Source of the DNA: Bacteroidetes bacterium UBA4414
Lineage (GTDB): Bacteria; Bacteroidota; Bacteroidia; Chitinophagales; Chitinophagaceae
Length of the DNA stretch: 64,000 nt
Direction of reading: 5' to 3'
Assembly (NCBI GenBank): GCA_002389765.1
Contig: DGQM01000010.1
Span: 1-64,000, forward strand
This document shows, in pieces, positions 25,873-34,143 of this stretch. The stretch's first letter is position 1; each line of letters opens with the position of its first letter. The notes beneath the pieces are model-generated. The model worked only from the letters and a program-made list of their open reading frames with translations, had not been told where the DNA came from and did no database searches. The position numbers and the translations under genes are program-made.

Positions 25873-26514
25873 CTAACCCTGCAAGAAAGGGTTATAGAGC
25901 TTCTCGTTGCGGATGGTAGTATTTGGCCCGTGCCCGCTATATACAACTGTATCTTCTGGCAATATAAAAAGTTGTGTTTTGATGCTGTTTATAAGGGTGT
26001 TGAAGTCGCCGCCCGGCAGGTCTGTACGGCCAATACTACCGTTAAACAGCACATCACCTGCAATCAGCCATTTGTCATCAGGGCTGCAAAAGCTGATGCT
26101 GCCGGGAGAGTGCCCCGGTGTAAATAGCACTTGCACATCTTCAAGCCCTGCAAACGGACTGCTGCCTTCTGTAATGAAGAAATCGGGCTCGGGTGCTTTG
26201 CCAAAAGTGAAGCCAAACAGCATGGCTGCACCTACTGCACCATTTAATACAGGCGTATCTTTTGTATGTATGCCAAATGGTATATTATAAGCCTCTTTGA
26301 TGGCCGCCACGCCAAATATATGGTCTATGTGAGTATGGGTATTGATGATAGCTTTCGGCTTCAATTGATTATCAGCAATATACTTCTTCAAATGGGCTAC
26401 TTCTGCCGCATCATACATGCCCGGGTCTATTATCCAGCAGTCTTTTGCGTTATTATGAATGACATAGGTATTTTCCTGAAAAGCATTAAAAGTAAAACAT
26501 TCAATATGTAGCAT
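25873..26514 (-). CDS. Metallo-beta-lactamase-fold hydrolase (glyoxalase II-like)
   Basis: 213 residues with the HxHxDH zinc motif in NTHTHIDHIFGV (near residue 60), a later HSPGS (about 135) and GDVLFNGSIGRTDLPGGD (about 155-172), then SGHGPNTTI. The length and the GRTD motif fit the hydroxyacylglutathione-hydrolase-like subgroup; the thiol substrate is unknown and glutathione is not implied. Cytoplasmic, no signal peptide. It is transcribed leftward, 87 nt away from the PDZ-protein gene end region, as a single gene. Confidence 0.85.
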   Translation of the reverse strand: MLHIECFTFNAFQENTYVIHNNAKDCWIIDPGMYDAAEVAHLKKYIADNQLKPKAIINTHTHIDHIFGVAAIKEAYNIPFGIHTKDTPVLNGAVGAAMLFGFTFGKAPEPDFFITEGSSPFAGLEDVQVLFTPGHSPGSISFCSPDDKWLIAGDVLFNGSIGRTDLPGGDFNTLINSIKTQLFILPEDTVVYSGHGPNTTIRNEKLYNPFLQG

Positions 26515-26613
26515 TGCTTAAGCTATTTTTCATTAATTTAGAACACAAACTTAAAGCTTAGAAGTCAATTAAACCGAGTAATAACGCAAGGTTTCTTTAA
26601 CAGTATTTCGTTT

Positions 26614-29600
26614 ATGAAAATCAACCCTCAGTACAGGGCGGCTATACTATCTGTTGCATCCACTATTTTGCTGGGTAGCAGTGCGTATCAGCTACACGCA
26701 CAAACCAATCTCGAAACCTTCGGGCAGAACAGGGTTCAGTACCGAAAATTCGACTGGAAATATTTTGATACAAAGCACTTTCGCATATATCACTATGACA
26801 GGGCAGGGCGAGACCTTGCAAGATATGTTGCCGAGCAGGTAGAAAATGATATTCGTGTTGTAGAGCGCAAGATGAGTGGTAAGTTTCCGCATAGATTCAA
26901 AATAGTTGTTTACAATACTTACGACGAGTACCGTCAAACCAATATTGGCAGAACATTTGCGTCGCAACTGCAGGACGCACCTGCAGGTACTATTGATGTA
27001 GTGGGCGATAAGCTGACAGTTTACTTTAGCGGTATACATACAGACCTGCGCCGCCAGACAAGAGAAGGCATGTCGCGCGTTATTATGGAGCGTATGTTGT
27101 TTGGTGAAGGCTTCCGTGAGATAGTACGCAATGCTTTGGTTTCTAACATGCCAAGTTGGACAGCATATGGCTTTGTATCTTATTTGGTAGATGGCTGGGA
27201 TGCAAAAGAAAATAGTGATTGGAAGAATATACTGGAAGCACATCCGAAATCAAGCTTTTACCAACTGGCGGAGAAGTACCCGGACCAGGCAGGTAAGGCA
27301 TTCTGGAAATATGTAGCGGATAAAAACGGCGATAACGGGGCTAAAAATCTGCTGTATACGATACAGTCTAAAAACAGCCTGAACCAGGGTGTGAAGGCAG
27401 GGCTGGGTATGGGTATAAAACCTGTGTTCGACTCTGCACTCAATTACTTTAAAACAATCTATCAGCAAGATGAGCAATTTCAGGAGAAACCTGATACAAA
27501 CAACTTGCTTGTTGAAGTACCAGTACCTAAAGACGGTTGGGTATTGAGAAACTTTAAAGTATCTCCAACAGGTTCAGACGTAGCATATATTGCTTACCGC
27601 AATGGTGAGTATGAGGTGCGTATGACAAGCTCTCGCGGAGATAAGCCTACCATAGTAATGCTGAAAGGCGGCAAACTTGATTATAATGAAAAGCAACCTG
27701 ACCCTGATTATCCATTGCTGGCATGGTCTAATAATGGCTACAAGCTGGCTATTATGTACAGGGTGAAATCGAATGTACTGTTGCGTGTTTATAACTCGTA
27801 CAATGCAAGGATAGAGAACTATAAAATTCCGGGCAATCGTTTTGATAGAGCATTAGGCCTTACATTCAACGAAGACGATGATAAAATGGTGTTCTCTGCC
27901 ATTAAGAAAAGCCAGACAGATTTGTTCGAGTTTATCATCAAAGGCGCTAAGCTGAAAAATATCACCAATGATGTGTGGGACGATGTGCAACCGCAATTTG
28001 TAAGTGGCGGCTCTCGCAGAGGTTTACTTTTCCTGTCAAACAGAACAAAGCCAAATCTGGATGTGCCTTTGCAGGTAAATGAATTGCCAAACGGCCCGAT
28101 GAATGTGTTCTTCTACAACACAAAGACCAAACGCAAGGAGTTGTTGCAAATCAGTGATGTGAAAACAGGTAATGTAACACAACCTACGCAATACGGTACA
28201 GACAACTACGCATTTATCTATGATAGTAACGGTGTGCAAAACCAATACATCGTAGAGATGAAAAAGAATGCTAGTAATAAAGAGTATGCAGTATCAATGC
28301 CTGTTACCAATCATACCAGAAACTTGCTTACGCATCAGTACAATCCTGCAGGCAATAAAGTTGCAGATGTATTGCAAGTGGGCGATAAGTACAAAGTGTA
28401 CTTTAAGCCATTGCTGATACCTGGAAAAACAGCTTCTCCTAAACAGTTATCACCAACATTGCTGAAGCAAAGCGACGATCATACTGCAAAAGACAAAGAA
28501 GCGCGCGAATCTGAAGGCAATGGTAGTGTGATGAAGAGTGGTAGCACATTCCAGACTGAATTTAAAGAAGACGATGACTCAAAAGCTGCACGCAGAAAGC
28601 AGAATAAGATAAATGATGATACAGGTGCAGAAATAAATGTAGCCCAAGCCGCAGATAGCGAATATCTGAAAATGAAAGCACAACCATACAAGCTGTCTTT
28701 CAAACCGGATTTCCTGTCGCTGAAATTAGATAACAGTGTATTGTTCAATCGTTATCAGTCTATGGATCAGACAGGTGGCCGTTGGATAAACCCACCACTA
28801 AGTGGCATGCTGGCTGTAAGCCTGAACGACCTGATGGAAGATCATCGTATAACGGGTGGTATCAGGTTGCCATTGTCTTTGTCGGGCTCTACTTATTTCT
28901 TGCAATATGAAAATACGAAACGCAGGGTAGACTGGAGTATGATGTACCTGCGCAATTCTACGTTCAGCAACTATAGCGTCCAGTATATTGATACAATCAG
29001 CAATACAACGATTGTGAAAGATCAGCTTGGTAAAACTGTTACCAATATGATTCAGGGTTCTGCTACCTATCCATTTGATAGAAGAAACAGCATAAGGATG
29101 CAACTGGCGTATCGCAACGATGCATTTCGTTTCAAGGCACAGGACCAACTGAGTTTGCTTTACGATGTAAAGGATAAAAATCAATCTTGGGTACTGAGCC
29201 GTGCAGAATATGTGTATGACAACTCAATCTCTCCTGCGTTAAACATCCGTAATGGTATACGATACAAAATATTTGCAGAGTATATGTATCGTATGAATGG
29301 TAATACGGGTGGATTCTATGGTTTTGGTGCAGATGTTCGCAATTATACAAAGATTCGTAAAAACTTTATCTGGGCTACAAGATTGGCATTTGCACACTCC
29401 GGTGGCGATAAAAAGATTATGTATCAGATGGGGGGGGTAGATAATTGGATAAGCCCGCAGGTTAGCCAATACACACCCATACGTCCGCAGCAGGACTACG
29501 CATTTATAGCACAGGCAAACAATATGCGCGGATACAAACAAAATGCGCGTAATGGTAACACCTATATAGTTGTAAATACAGAGTTCAGGTTGCCAATACT

Positions 29601-29916
29601 TACAACCTTTATGAAAAGGCCAATACAGTCGCCAATGTTGAAAAACCTGCAATTGGTAGCGTTTGCAGATTTGGGTTCTGCATGGCAAGGCTTGCTGCCA
29701 ACAACAGAAAAACTGCAGAATAATACCTATCTGCCAAGCTACGGTAGCAACAGCCAGGTAAATCTGGTGATTGTTGACGAAACAGGTGGTATTTGTCTTG
29801 GTTATGGTGCGGGTATGCGTACCTCTGTATTTGGCTACTTCCTGCGTGTAGATGCAGCCAGCAATATCGATGATGGGGGCTTGCTATTCCACTTCTCTAT
29901 CGGTACAGATTTCTAA
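26614..29916 (+). CDS. Large outer-membrane protein: peptidase-MA-like domain, beta-propeller, C-terminal barrel
   Basis: 1100 residues. Signal peptide through about residue 29. Residues about 30-270 resemble the peptidase-MA/aminopeptidase-like N-terminus (FDTKHFRIYHYDRAGRDLARYV), but the zinc HExxH site appears lost (TREGMSRVIMERM at the expected place). Residues about 300-600 hold TolB/PD40-like propeller repeats. A low-complexity acidic/basic linker spans about 620-680. Residues about 700-1100 alternate as beta strands and contain NNMRGYKQN (near 970) and VNTEFRLPI, resembling the RGF/RGY and last strands of Omp85/surface-antigen barrels; the protein ends in Phe. Likely an outer membrane protein of unknown role, followed by mlaD and an OstA-like gene. 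Confidence 0.7.
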   Translation: MKINPQYRAAILSVASTILLGSSAYQLHAQTNLETFGQNRVQYRKFDWKYFDTKHFRIYHYDRAGRDLARYVAEQVENDIRVVERKMSGKFPHRFKIVVYNTYDEYRQTNIGRTFASQLQDAPAGTIDVVGDKLTVYFSGIHTDLRRQTREGMSRVIMERMLFGEGFREIVRNALVSNMPSWTAYGFVSYLVDGWDAKENSDWKNILEAHPKSSFYQLAEKYPDQAGKAFWKYVADKNGDNGAKNLLYTIQSKNSLNQGVKAGLGMGIKPVFDSALNYFKTIYQQDEQFQEKPDTNNLLVEVPVPKDGWVLRNFKVSPTGSDVAYIAYRNGEYEVRMTSSRGDKPTIVMLKGGKLDYNEKQPDPDYPLLAWSNNGYKLAIMYRVKSNVLLRVYNSYNARIENYKIPGNRFDRALGLTFNEDDDKMVFSAIKKSQTDLFEFIIKGAKLKNITNDVWDDVQPQFVSGGSRRGLLFLSNRTKPNLDVPLQVNELPNGPMNVFFYNTKTKRKELLQISDVKTGNVTQPTQYGTDNYAFIYDSNGVQNQYIVEMKKNASNKEYAVSMPVTNHTRNLLTHQYNPAGNKVADVLQVGDKYKVYFKPLLIPGKTASPKQLSPTLLKQSDDHTAKDKEARESEGNGSVMKSGSTFQTEFKEDDDSKAARRKQNKINDDTGAEINVAQAADSEYLKMKAQPYKLSFKPDFLSLKLDNSVLFNRYQSMDQTGGRWINPPLSGMLAVSLNDLMEDHRITGGIRLPLSLSGSTYFLQYENTKRRVDWSMMYLRNSTFSNYSVQYIDTISNTTIVKDQLGKTVTNMIQGSATYPFDRRNSIRMQLAYRNDAFRFKAQDQLSLLYDVKDKNQSWVLSRAEYVYDNSISPALNIRNGIRYKIFAEYMYRMNGNTGGFYGFGADVRNYTKIRKNFIWATRLAFAHSGGDKKIMYQMGGVDNWISPQVSQYTPIRPQQDYAFIAQANNMRGYKQNARNGNTYIVVNTEFRLPILTTFMKRPIQSPMLKNLQLVAFADLGSAWQGLLPTTEKLQNNTYLPSYGSNSQVNLVIVDETGGICLGYGAGMRTSVFGYFLRVDAASNIDDGGLLFHFSIGTDF

Positions 29917-29936
29917 TATTGACATGATACATATTC

Positions 29937-29964
29937 AAAGAGCCTCTTGCAAAAGAGGCTCTTT
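29937..29964 (+). terminator. Terminator with GCAA tetraloop
   Basis: 12-bp stem AAAGAGCCTCTT / AAGAGGCTCTTT closed by GCAA, then a T-tract; 21 nt after the large outer-membrane gene. Confidence 0.85.
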
Positions 29965-30006
29965 CTTTTTAACAGCTTAGTTTCAGGGTATTGCGCTGCT
30001 TTTCAT

Positions 30007-30014
30007 TACTTTTG
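30007..30014 (+). promoter_or_regulatory. Promoter -7 box TACTTTTG (mlaD)
   Basis: Perfect TAnnTTTG element 34 nt upstream of ATG 30049. It lies inside the longer ORF from 29947 and so excludes that start. Confidence 0.65.
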
Positions 30015-30048
30015 CCAAGTATATATTGCACTTATATCGCATACCTGT

Positions 30049-31002
30049 ATGAAGTTTTCTAAAGAAGCAAGAATAGGACTTTTAGTCGCCATAGCACTGT
30101 TTATATTTTTAGCCGGGTTTTATTTTCTGAAAGGAGCTAATCTCTTCTCCGGAGAAATGGAATACTATGCCTATTTCGATGACGTACAGGGGCTGCAGAC
30201 ATCTTCTGCTGTGCAGGTAAAAGGCCTGTCTGTAGGTAGGGTAGTAAGCATTGCGCTTAATAAAGAAGATGGCAGGGTAAAAGTAGTGCTTGCGGTAAAC
30301 CAGAAGATAAAAGTAACAGAAGGTTCGTCTGTAAAACTGGCATCTGCCGATTTGTTGGGTACTAAAGTTTTGAAACTGGATGTTGCTAAAGGAGATAAGG
30401 AACTGGCAGAGGAATCTGTATTGCCTGCTGTGGTAGAGGGTAGCCTGATAGATAATCTTTCCGGTGAAATAGCACCATTGGTAACAGACATACGCCATGT
30501 AGTATCTACGCTTGATACTGTATTACTGGGTGTAAACAATATGCTGAACCCGGAAACGCGTCAGCACCTTTCAAACAGCGTAGCATCTTTAGATGTGACG
30601 CTGAAAAATTTCTCTTCCCTGTCAGAAAAACTGAATAGCGAAAGCAATCAACTGGCATCCGTTATCCGCAATGCAAACAGCATTACAACCAATCTTGCCA
30701 ACAGCAATCAGCAGATAACCAATATCATGAAGAATGCTGATAACATTAGTGGGCAGCTGGCAAATGCACCTATCGAAACAACAGTAAAAGACCTGCAGTC
30801 TACCATCAAACAGTTGAATGGTATCATGACGAAGATTAACAACAACGAAGGTTCGCTGGGTATGTTGGTAAATGATAAAGCATTGCACGATAATCTGTCA
30901 GAGTCGCTGAAAACACTGAATGCGCTGATGGCAGATATCAATGCACATCCATCGCGCTACATCAACGTTACCATCTTTGGCAGAAAAAACAAGAACAAGT
31001 AA
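30049..31002 (+). CDS. MlaD/MCE family lipid-transport protein
   Basis: 317 residues. N-terminal anchor helix (ARIGLLVAIALFIFLAGFYFLKG), MCE domain (about 37-120) with FDDVQGLQTSSAVQVKGLSVGRV, and a C-terminal helical region with many Asn/Ser repeats (SNQQITNIMKNADNISGQL). MCE proteins form hexameric rings that carry phospholipids between inner and outer membranes with an ABC transporter, whose genes are not here. Translationally coupled to the OstA-like gene that follows. Start set at 30049 by the promoter. Confidence 0.85.
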   Translation: MKFSKEARIGLLVAIALFIFLAGFYFLKGANLFSGEMEYYAYFDDVQGLQTSSAVQVKGLSVGRVVSIALNKEDGRVKVVLAVNQKIKVTEGSSVKLASADLLGTKVLKLDVAKGDKELAEESVLPAVVEGSLIDNLSGEIAPLVTDIRHVVSTLDTVLLGVNNMLNPETRQHLSNSVASLDVTLKNFSSLSEKLNSESNQLASVIRNANSITTNLANSNQQITNIMKNADNISGQLANAPIETTVKDLQSTIKQLNGIMTKINNNEGSLGMLVNDKALHDNLSESLKTLNALMADINAHPSRYINVTIFGRKNKNK

Positions 31003-31005
31003 TTG

Positions 31006-32649
31006 GTGCCGCAATATTCTAAAAGACTACATAGTAAATCGTTGTTGAAAGCACTGCTTTCAATTATTTTCTTATGTGCGGTAGTAGTACCTGCATTTGC
31101 GCAAAAAAAAGCAGACTCTACAACAAAGGTTGAGATTGTAAGCGCACGTTCTCTGGTACACGTAACTACAGATAGTGGTGAAATTGATAAGCTGATAGAT
31201 ACCGTTGTAGTAAAACAGGGCGAGACCTTTATGTATTGCGATAGTGCCTACTTCAGCCTTGCAAAAAATACGATGGAGGCTTTTGGTAATGTGCGAGTGA
31301 TACAGCCAGGCAGCGAAGCCCAAAGTGACTATATGCGCTACGTAGGCAATCAGAAGACAGGTTTTATGAAAGGCAATGTGATGCTCTCGGACGGGCGCAG
31401 CCACCTATGGTCTGAAGACCTTACATACAATACAGGTACCAAAATAGGTGTTTATACACAAGGGGGTACATTGCAGGATAGCACCACAACATTATCAAGT
31501 AATGCAGGCTCCTACAATACCAAAACAAAAGATGCCCGCTTTACAGGAGAGGTAATCGTTACCGACCCGCAGTATAATATTGTTTCAGACGATATGGGGT
31601 ATAATACAGAGTCGAAAGTGGTAACATTCTTTGCGCCATCTGTAGTAACCAGCGATAGCTCTGTACTTACCACCAGTTGCGGTAGCTACGATACTAAAAA
31701 CGAAATAGCACATTTTAAATGCCGTTCTTCTATCCTTAATAGCGAGCAGTACATAGAAGCAGATACCATCGACCATAATCGTAAAACAGGTGTAGGTTTT
31801 GCCAAAGGCAACGTGATTGCTTTAGATACGGCACAGCATACAACACTCTACTGTGGCAGGGGCGATTTTAATGAGAAGAAGAAAACAATGCTGGCTTCTA
31901 TAAAGCCCGTACTGAAACAGGTGAACAATAAGGACAGCCTCTACATTCGTGCAGATACTTTCTATTCTTTCCCTGCTGGCAAGAAAATAGACTCTTCAAA
32001 ACAGAAAGTAATAGCTAAAGGAAAGAAGAAACAAAAGCAGGTAGTAGCAGAAGATACTACATCTGTAAACAGTAAAGCACCGCGTTGTTTTATCGGCTTT
32101 CACCACGTGCTGATATTCTCAGACTCTATGCAGGGCAAGTGCGATAGCATCAGCTATACGCAGGCAGACTCTACCATGCGCTTGATGTACGACCCGATAG
32201 TATGGTCGCGCAAAAGCCAGATAACGGGAGATACAATAACCATGCTGCTGGATAGCAGCAAAGTGCGCCAGATATATGTTCCGAACAATGCATTTATGGT
32301 TTCGCAATCCGGGCCCGATAAAGCACAGCTATACGATCAGGTACAGGGCAAAACCATGACAGGCTATTTTAAAGATGGGCAGGTAGATTATATGTTGGTG
32401 AAACCCGATGCACAAACCATCTACTATGGCAAGGATGATAATGGTGCTTATATAGGGGTGAATGAAGTGACGGCTACCAGAATGAGGGTTTATTTCAAAG
32501 AAGAAGGATTGCATAAAGTAACCTACGAGCAGGACGTGAAAAGCAAGCTAACACCTATGGATAAAGCCGACCTGCCCAATATGAAACTCAAGCGTTTCAG
32601 GTGGCTGATAGACAAACGGCCTACATCAATTGAGCAACTCTTTCAGTAG
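31006..32649 (+). CDS. OstA-like (LptA/LptD N-domain) LPS-transport protein
   Basis: 547 residues. Signal peptide in SLLKALLSIIFLCAVVVPAFAQ, then a beta-jellyroll OstA region with repeated strands (YCDSAYFSLAKNTMEAFGNVRV, GRSHLWSEDLTYNTGTKIG, DARFTGEVIVTDPQYNIVS), typical of the Bacteroidota OstA-like family that bridges LPS across the periplasm. No ATG is available: the frame opens with TTG 31003 directly after the mlaD stop, then GTG 31006, so initiation is at a non-ATG codon, probably coupled to mlaD translation. Confidence 0.8.
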   Translation: MPQYSKRLHSKSLLKALLSIIFLCAVVVPAFAQKKADSTTKVEIVSARSLVHVTTDSGEIDKLIDTVVVKQGETFMYCDSAYFSLAKNTMEAFGNVRVIQPGSEAQSDYMRYVGNQKTGFMKGNVMLSDGRSHLWSEDLTYNTGTKIGVYTQGGTLQDSTTTLSSNAGSYNTKTKDARFTGEVIVTDPQYNIVSDDMGYNTESKVVTFFAPSVVTSDSSVLTTSCGSYDTKNEIAHFKCRSSILNSEQYIEADTIDHNRKTGVGFAKGNVIALDTAQHTTLYCGRGDFNEKKKTMLASIKPVLKQVNNKDSLYIRADTFYSFPAGKKIDSSKQKVIAKGKKKQKQVVAEDTTSVNSKAPRCFIGFHHVLIFSDSMQGKCDSISYTQADSTMRLMYDPIVWSRKSQITGDTITMLLDSSKVRQIYVPNNAFMVSQSGPDKAQLYDQVQGKTMTGYFKDGQVDYMLVKPDAQTIYYGKDDNGAYIGVNEVTATRMRVYFKEEGLHKVTYEQDVKSKLTPMDKADLPNMKLKRFRWLIDKRPTSIEQLFQ

Positions 32650-32676
32650 TAAATTTGGCAGATTTAAAAATATATT

Positions 32677-32684
32677 TACTTTTG
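32677..32684 (+). promoter_or_regulatory. Promoter -7 box TACTTTTG (aminotransferase-aspartokinase leader)
   Basis: Perfect TAnnTTTG element 28 nt after the OstA-like gene and 8 nt before the leader-peptide ATG; the transcript would then run through the attenuator-like leader. Confidence 0.65.
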
Positions 32685-32692
32685 CAGCCGCA

Positions 32693-32740
32693 ATGATGCA
32701 CAAAATGGCACATAAGAAAGACATAAAACGCATACCATAG
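32693..32740 (+). CDS. Leader peptide of aminotransferase-aspartokinase operon
   Basis: Fifteen codons: MMHKMAHKKDIKRIP then TAG. Four Lys, three Met and two Ile out of fifteen, that is, amino acids of the aspartate pathway. It starts 8 nt after a promoter box and ends 38 nt before a strong intrinsic terminator. Codons His7-Lys8-Lys9 (with the last base of Ala6) form the 5' arm of a 10-bp stem with 32751-32760. The stop codon abuts GGTAGGCC (32741-32748), which can pair with the terminator arm. These are the features of a ribosome-sensing attenuator; translation itself is unproven. Confidence 0.55.
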   Translation: MMHKMAHKKDIKRIP

Positions 32741-32789
32741 GGTAGGCCGATTTCTTATGTAGCTACAACATAGTTTACAAAGGCTTACC
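32710..32789 (+). promoter_or_regulatory. Attenuator with alternative RNA stems (aspartate pathway)
   Basis: Stem 1:2 pairs ACATAAGAAA (32710-32719) with TTTCTTATGT (32751-32760), 10 bp perfect. The antiterminator pairs GGTAGGCC (32741-32748) with GGCTTACC (32782-32789), eight pairs with one G-U, enclosing a small TATGT/ACATA hairpin (32756-32760 / 32768-32772) that competes with stem 1:2. The terminator uses the same 32779-32789 arm. A ribosome stalled at the Lys codons would cover strand 1 and favour the antiterminator. One at the stop codon would cover GGTAGGCC and favour termination. Confidence 0.5.
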
Positions 32790-32810
32790 CCAAAAAGGTA
32801 AGCCTTTTTT
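32779..32810 (+). terminator. Leader terminator upstream of aminotransferase gene
   Basis: AAAGGCTTACC-7 nt loop-GGTAAGCCTTT followed by T, in the 5' leader only 22 nt before the coding start at 32833. A terminator here, after a promoter and before the gene, indicates attenuation. Confidence 0.8.
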
Positions 32811-32832
32811 AATACGCATAAACAACAACAAC

Positions 32833-34098
32833 ATGAGTAAGCTTAGCCGTCTGGCGGAAACATTGATAGGCTCTGAAATAGTGCGCCTGGGTAATGAAAT
32901 TGCGGTACGTGTGAACCGTGGAGAGAAAATTTACAACTACACTATCGGCGATTTCGATCCGCAGATATTTCCTATTCCGCAAGAGCTGGAAGACGCCATT
33001 GTTTATGCGTATCGTAACAAGCAAACAAATTACCCTCCGGGCGATGGCGTGTTGGAGTTGAGACAAGCTGTTGCTTCTTTCATCAAAGACAGGGAAGGCA
33101 TAGAATATGCTGCCAACGAGGTGTTGATAGCAGGCGGTGGCCGCCCGCTGATATATTCTGTATTTCGCGCTATTGTAGATGCAGGGGATAAGGTAATATA
33201 TGCTGTACCGTCTTGGAATAACAACCACTACACGCACATGAACGATGGTGAGCATTGTGTAATAGAAACAACGGTAGAAAACGACTTCATGCCAACGGCT
33301 GCAGATATAGAGCCACATATAAAAGGTGCTGCGTTGCTGTGTCTGTGCACGCCGCAAAACCCTACAGGTACTACATTGGCTAAAGCCGAACTGGAAAAGA
33401 TATGTGACCTGGTACTGGCAGAAAATGCCAGCCGTGGTGCTGATGAAAAGAAACTGTACGTGATGTTCGACCAGATGTATTTTACCCTTACATACGGCGA
33501 AACGCAACACTACAACCCGGTATCGCTTCGCCCTGAAATGAAGCAATACACCGTGTTTGTAGATGGTATATCAAAAGCATTTGCTGCAACGGGTGTGCGT
33601 TTGGGTTGGTCTTTAGGTCCTGCGCATTTGATAGGTAAAATGAAAGCCCTGCTGAGCCACATAGGCGCATGGGCACCAATGGCAGAACAAAAAGCTACAG
33701 CTAAATACCTGTTGCAGAAAGATGCGGTACAGACCTATCTTACTTCTTTCAAGAAAGAACTGGAAGACAGGTTGTGGGCTATCTACAATGGCTTCAAAGC
33801 ATTGCAGGAAAAAGGTTACCCTGTAGATGCTGTAGCACCGCAGGCAGCTATTTATCTTACCATCAAGATAGATTTGAAAGGTATGCAGGCAGGTGATAAG
33901 CAACTGGAAACACAGGCAGATGTTACGGAGTACTTGCTTAGCGAGGCAAAGCTGGCTATTGTGCCATTCTATGCTTTTGGCGCAGACCGTACATCGCCTT
34001 GGTACAGGCTTAGCATAGGCACATGCAAGAAAGAAGAAATCAGCGAAATGCTGGGTATGCTGGAAGCAGCCTTGCAAAAGCTGATGGTGCTTAGCTAA
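32833..34098 (+). CDS. Class I/II PLP aminotransferase (aspartate aminotransferase-like)
   Basis: 421-residue fold-type I aminotransferase. Substrate-loop sequence YTIGDFDPQIFPIP, TNYPPGDG (xYxxxxG), CTPQNPTGTTL (Asn-Pro-x-Gly cofactor motif), FDQMY (Asp for the pyridine nitrogen), DGISKAFAATGVRLGW (Schiff-base Lys) and YRLSIGT (carboxylate Arg). Cytoplasmic. It precedes aspartokinase by 45 nt on the same strand behind a common attenuator-like leader, which supports a role in aspartate-family amino acid synthesis; the exact amino donor and acceptor cannot be read from sequence. Confidence 0.8.
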   Translation: MSKLSRLAETLIGSEIVRLGNEIAVRVNRGEKIYNYTIGDFDPQIFPIPQELEDAIVYAYRNKQTNYPPGDGVLELRQAVASFIKDREGIEYAANEVLIAGGGRPLIYSVFRAIVDAGDKVIYAVPSWNNNHYTHMNDGEHCVIETTVENDFMPTAADIEPHIKGAALLCLCTPQNPTGTTLAKAELEKICDLVLAENASRGADEKKLYVMFDQMYFTLTYGETQHYNPVSLRPEMKQYTVFVDGISKAFAATGVRLGWSLGPAHLIGKMKALLSHIGAWAPMAEQKATAKYLLQKDAVQTYLTSFKKELEDRLWAIYNGFKALQEKGYPVDAVAPQAAIYLTIKIDLKGMQAGDKQLETQADVTEYLLSEAKLAIVPFYAFGADRTSPWYRLSIGTCKKEEISEMLGMLEAALQKLMVLS

Positions 34099-34143
34099 TA
34101 AGGGTGTTTTTAGTTTTTACTTTTAATTTTTTACTTAGATAAA

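Noticed and set aside
29440..29450. Frameshift-prone run of G in the large outer-membrane gene
   Set aside because: The run of eight G near 29440 could be phase-variable, but the frame continues intact to a normal C-terminal Phe and one run is weak evidence.
32693..32832. SAM or lysine riboswitch upstream of aminotransferase-aspartokinase
   Set aside because: The leader is too short for the lysine aptamer and no SAM aptamer core was recognised. A small ORF plus alternative stems explains the terminator better.
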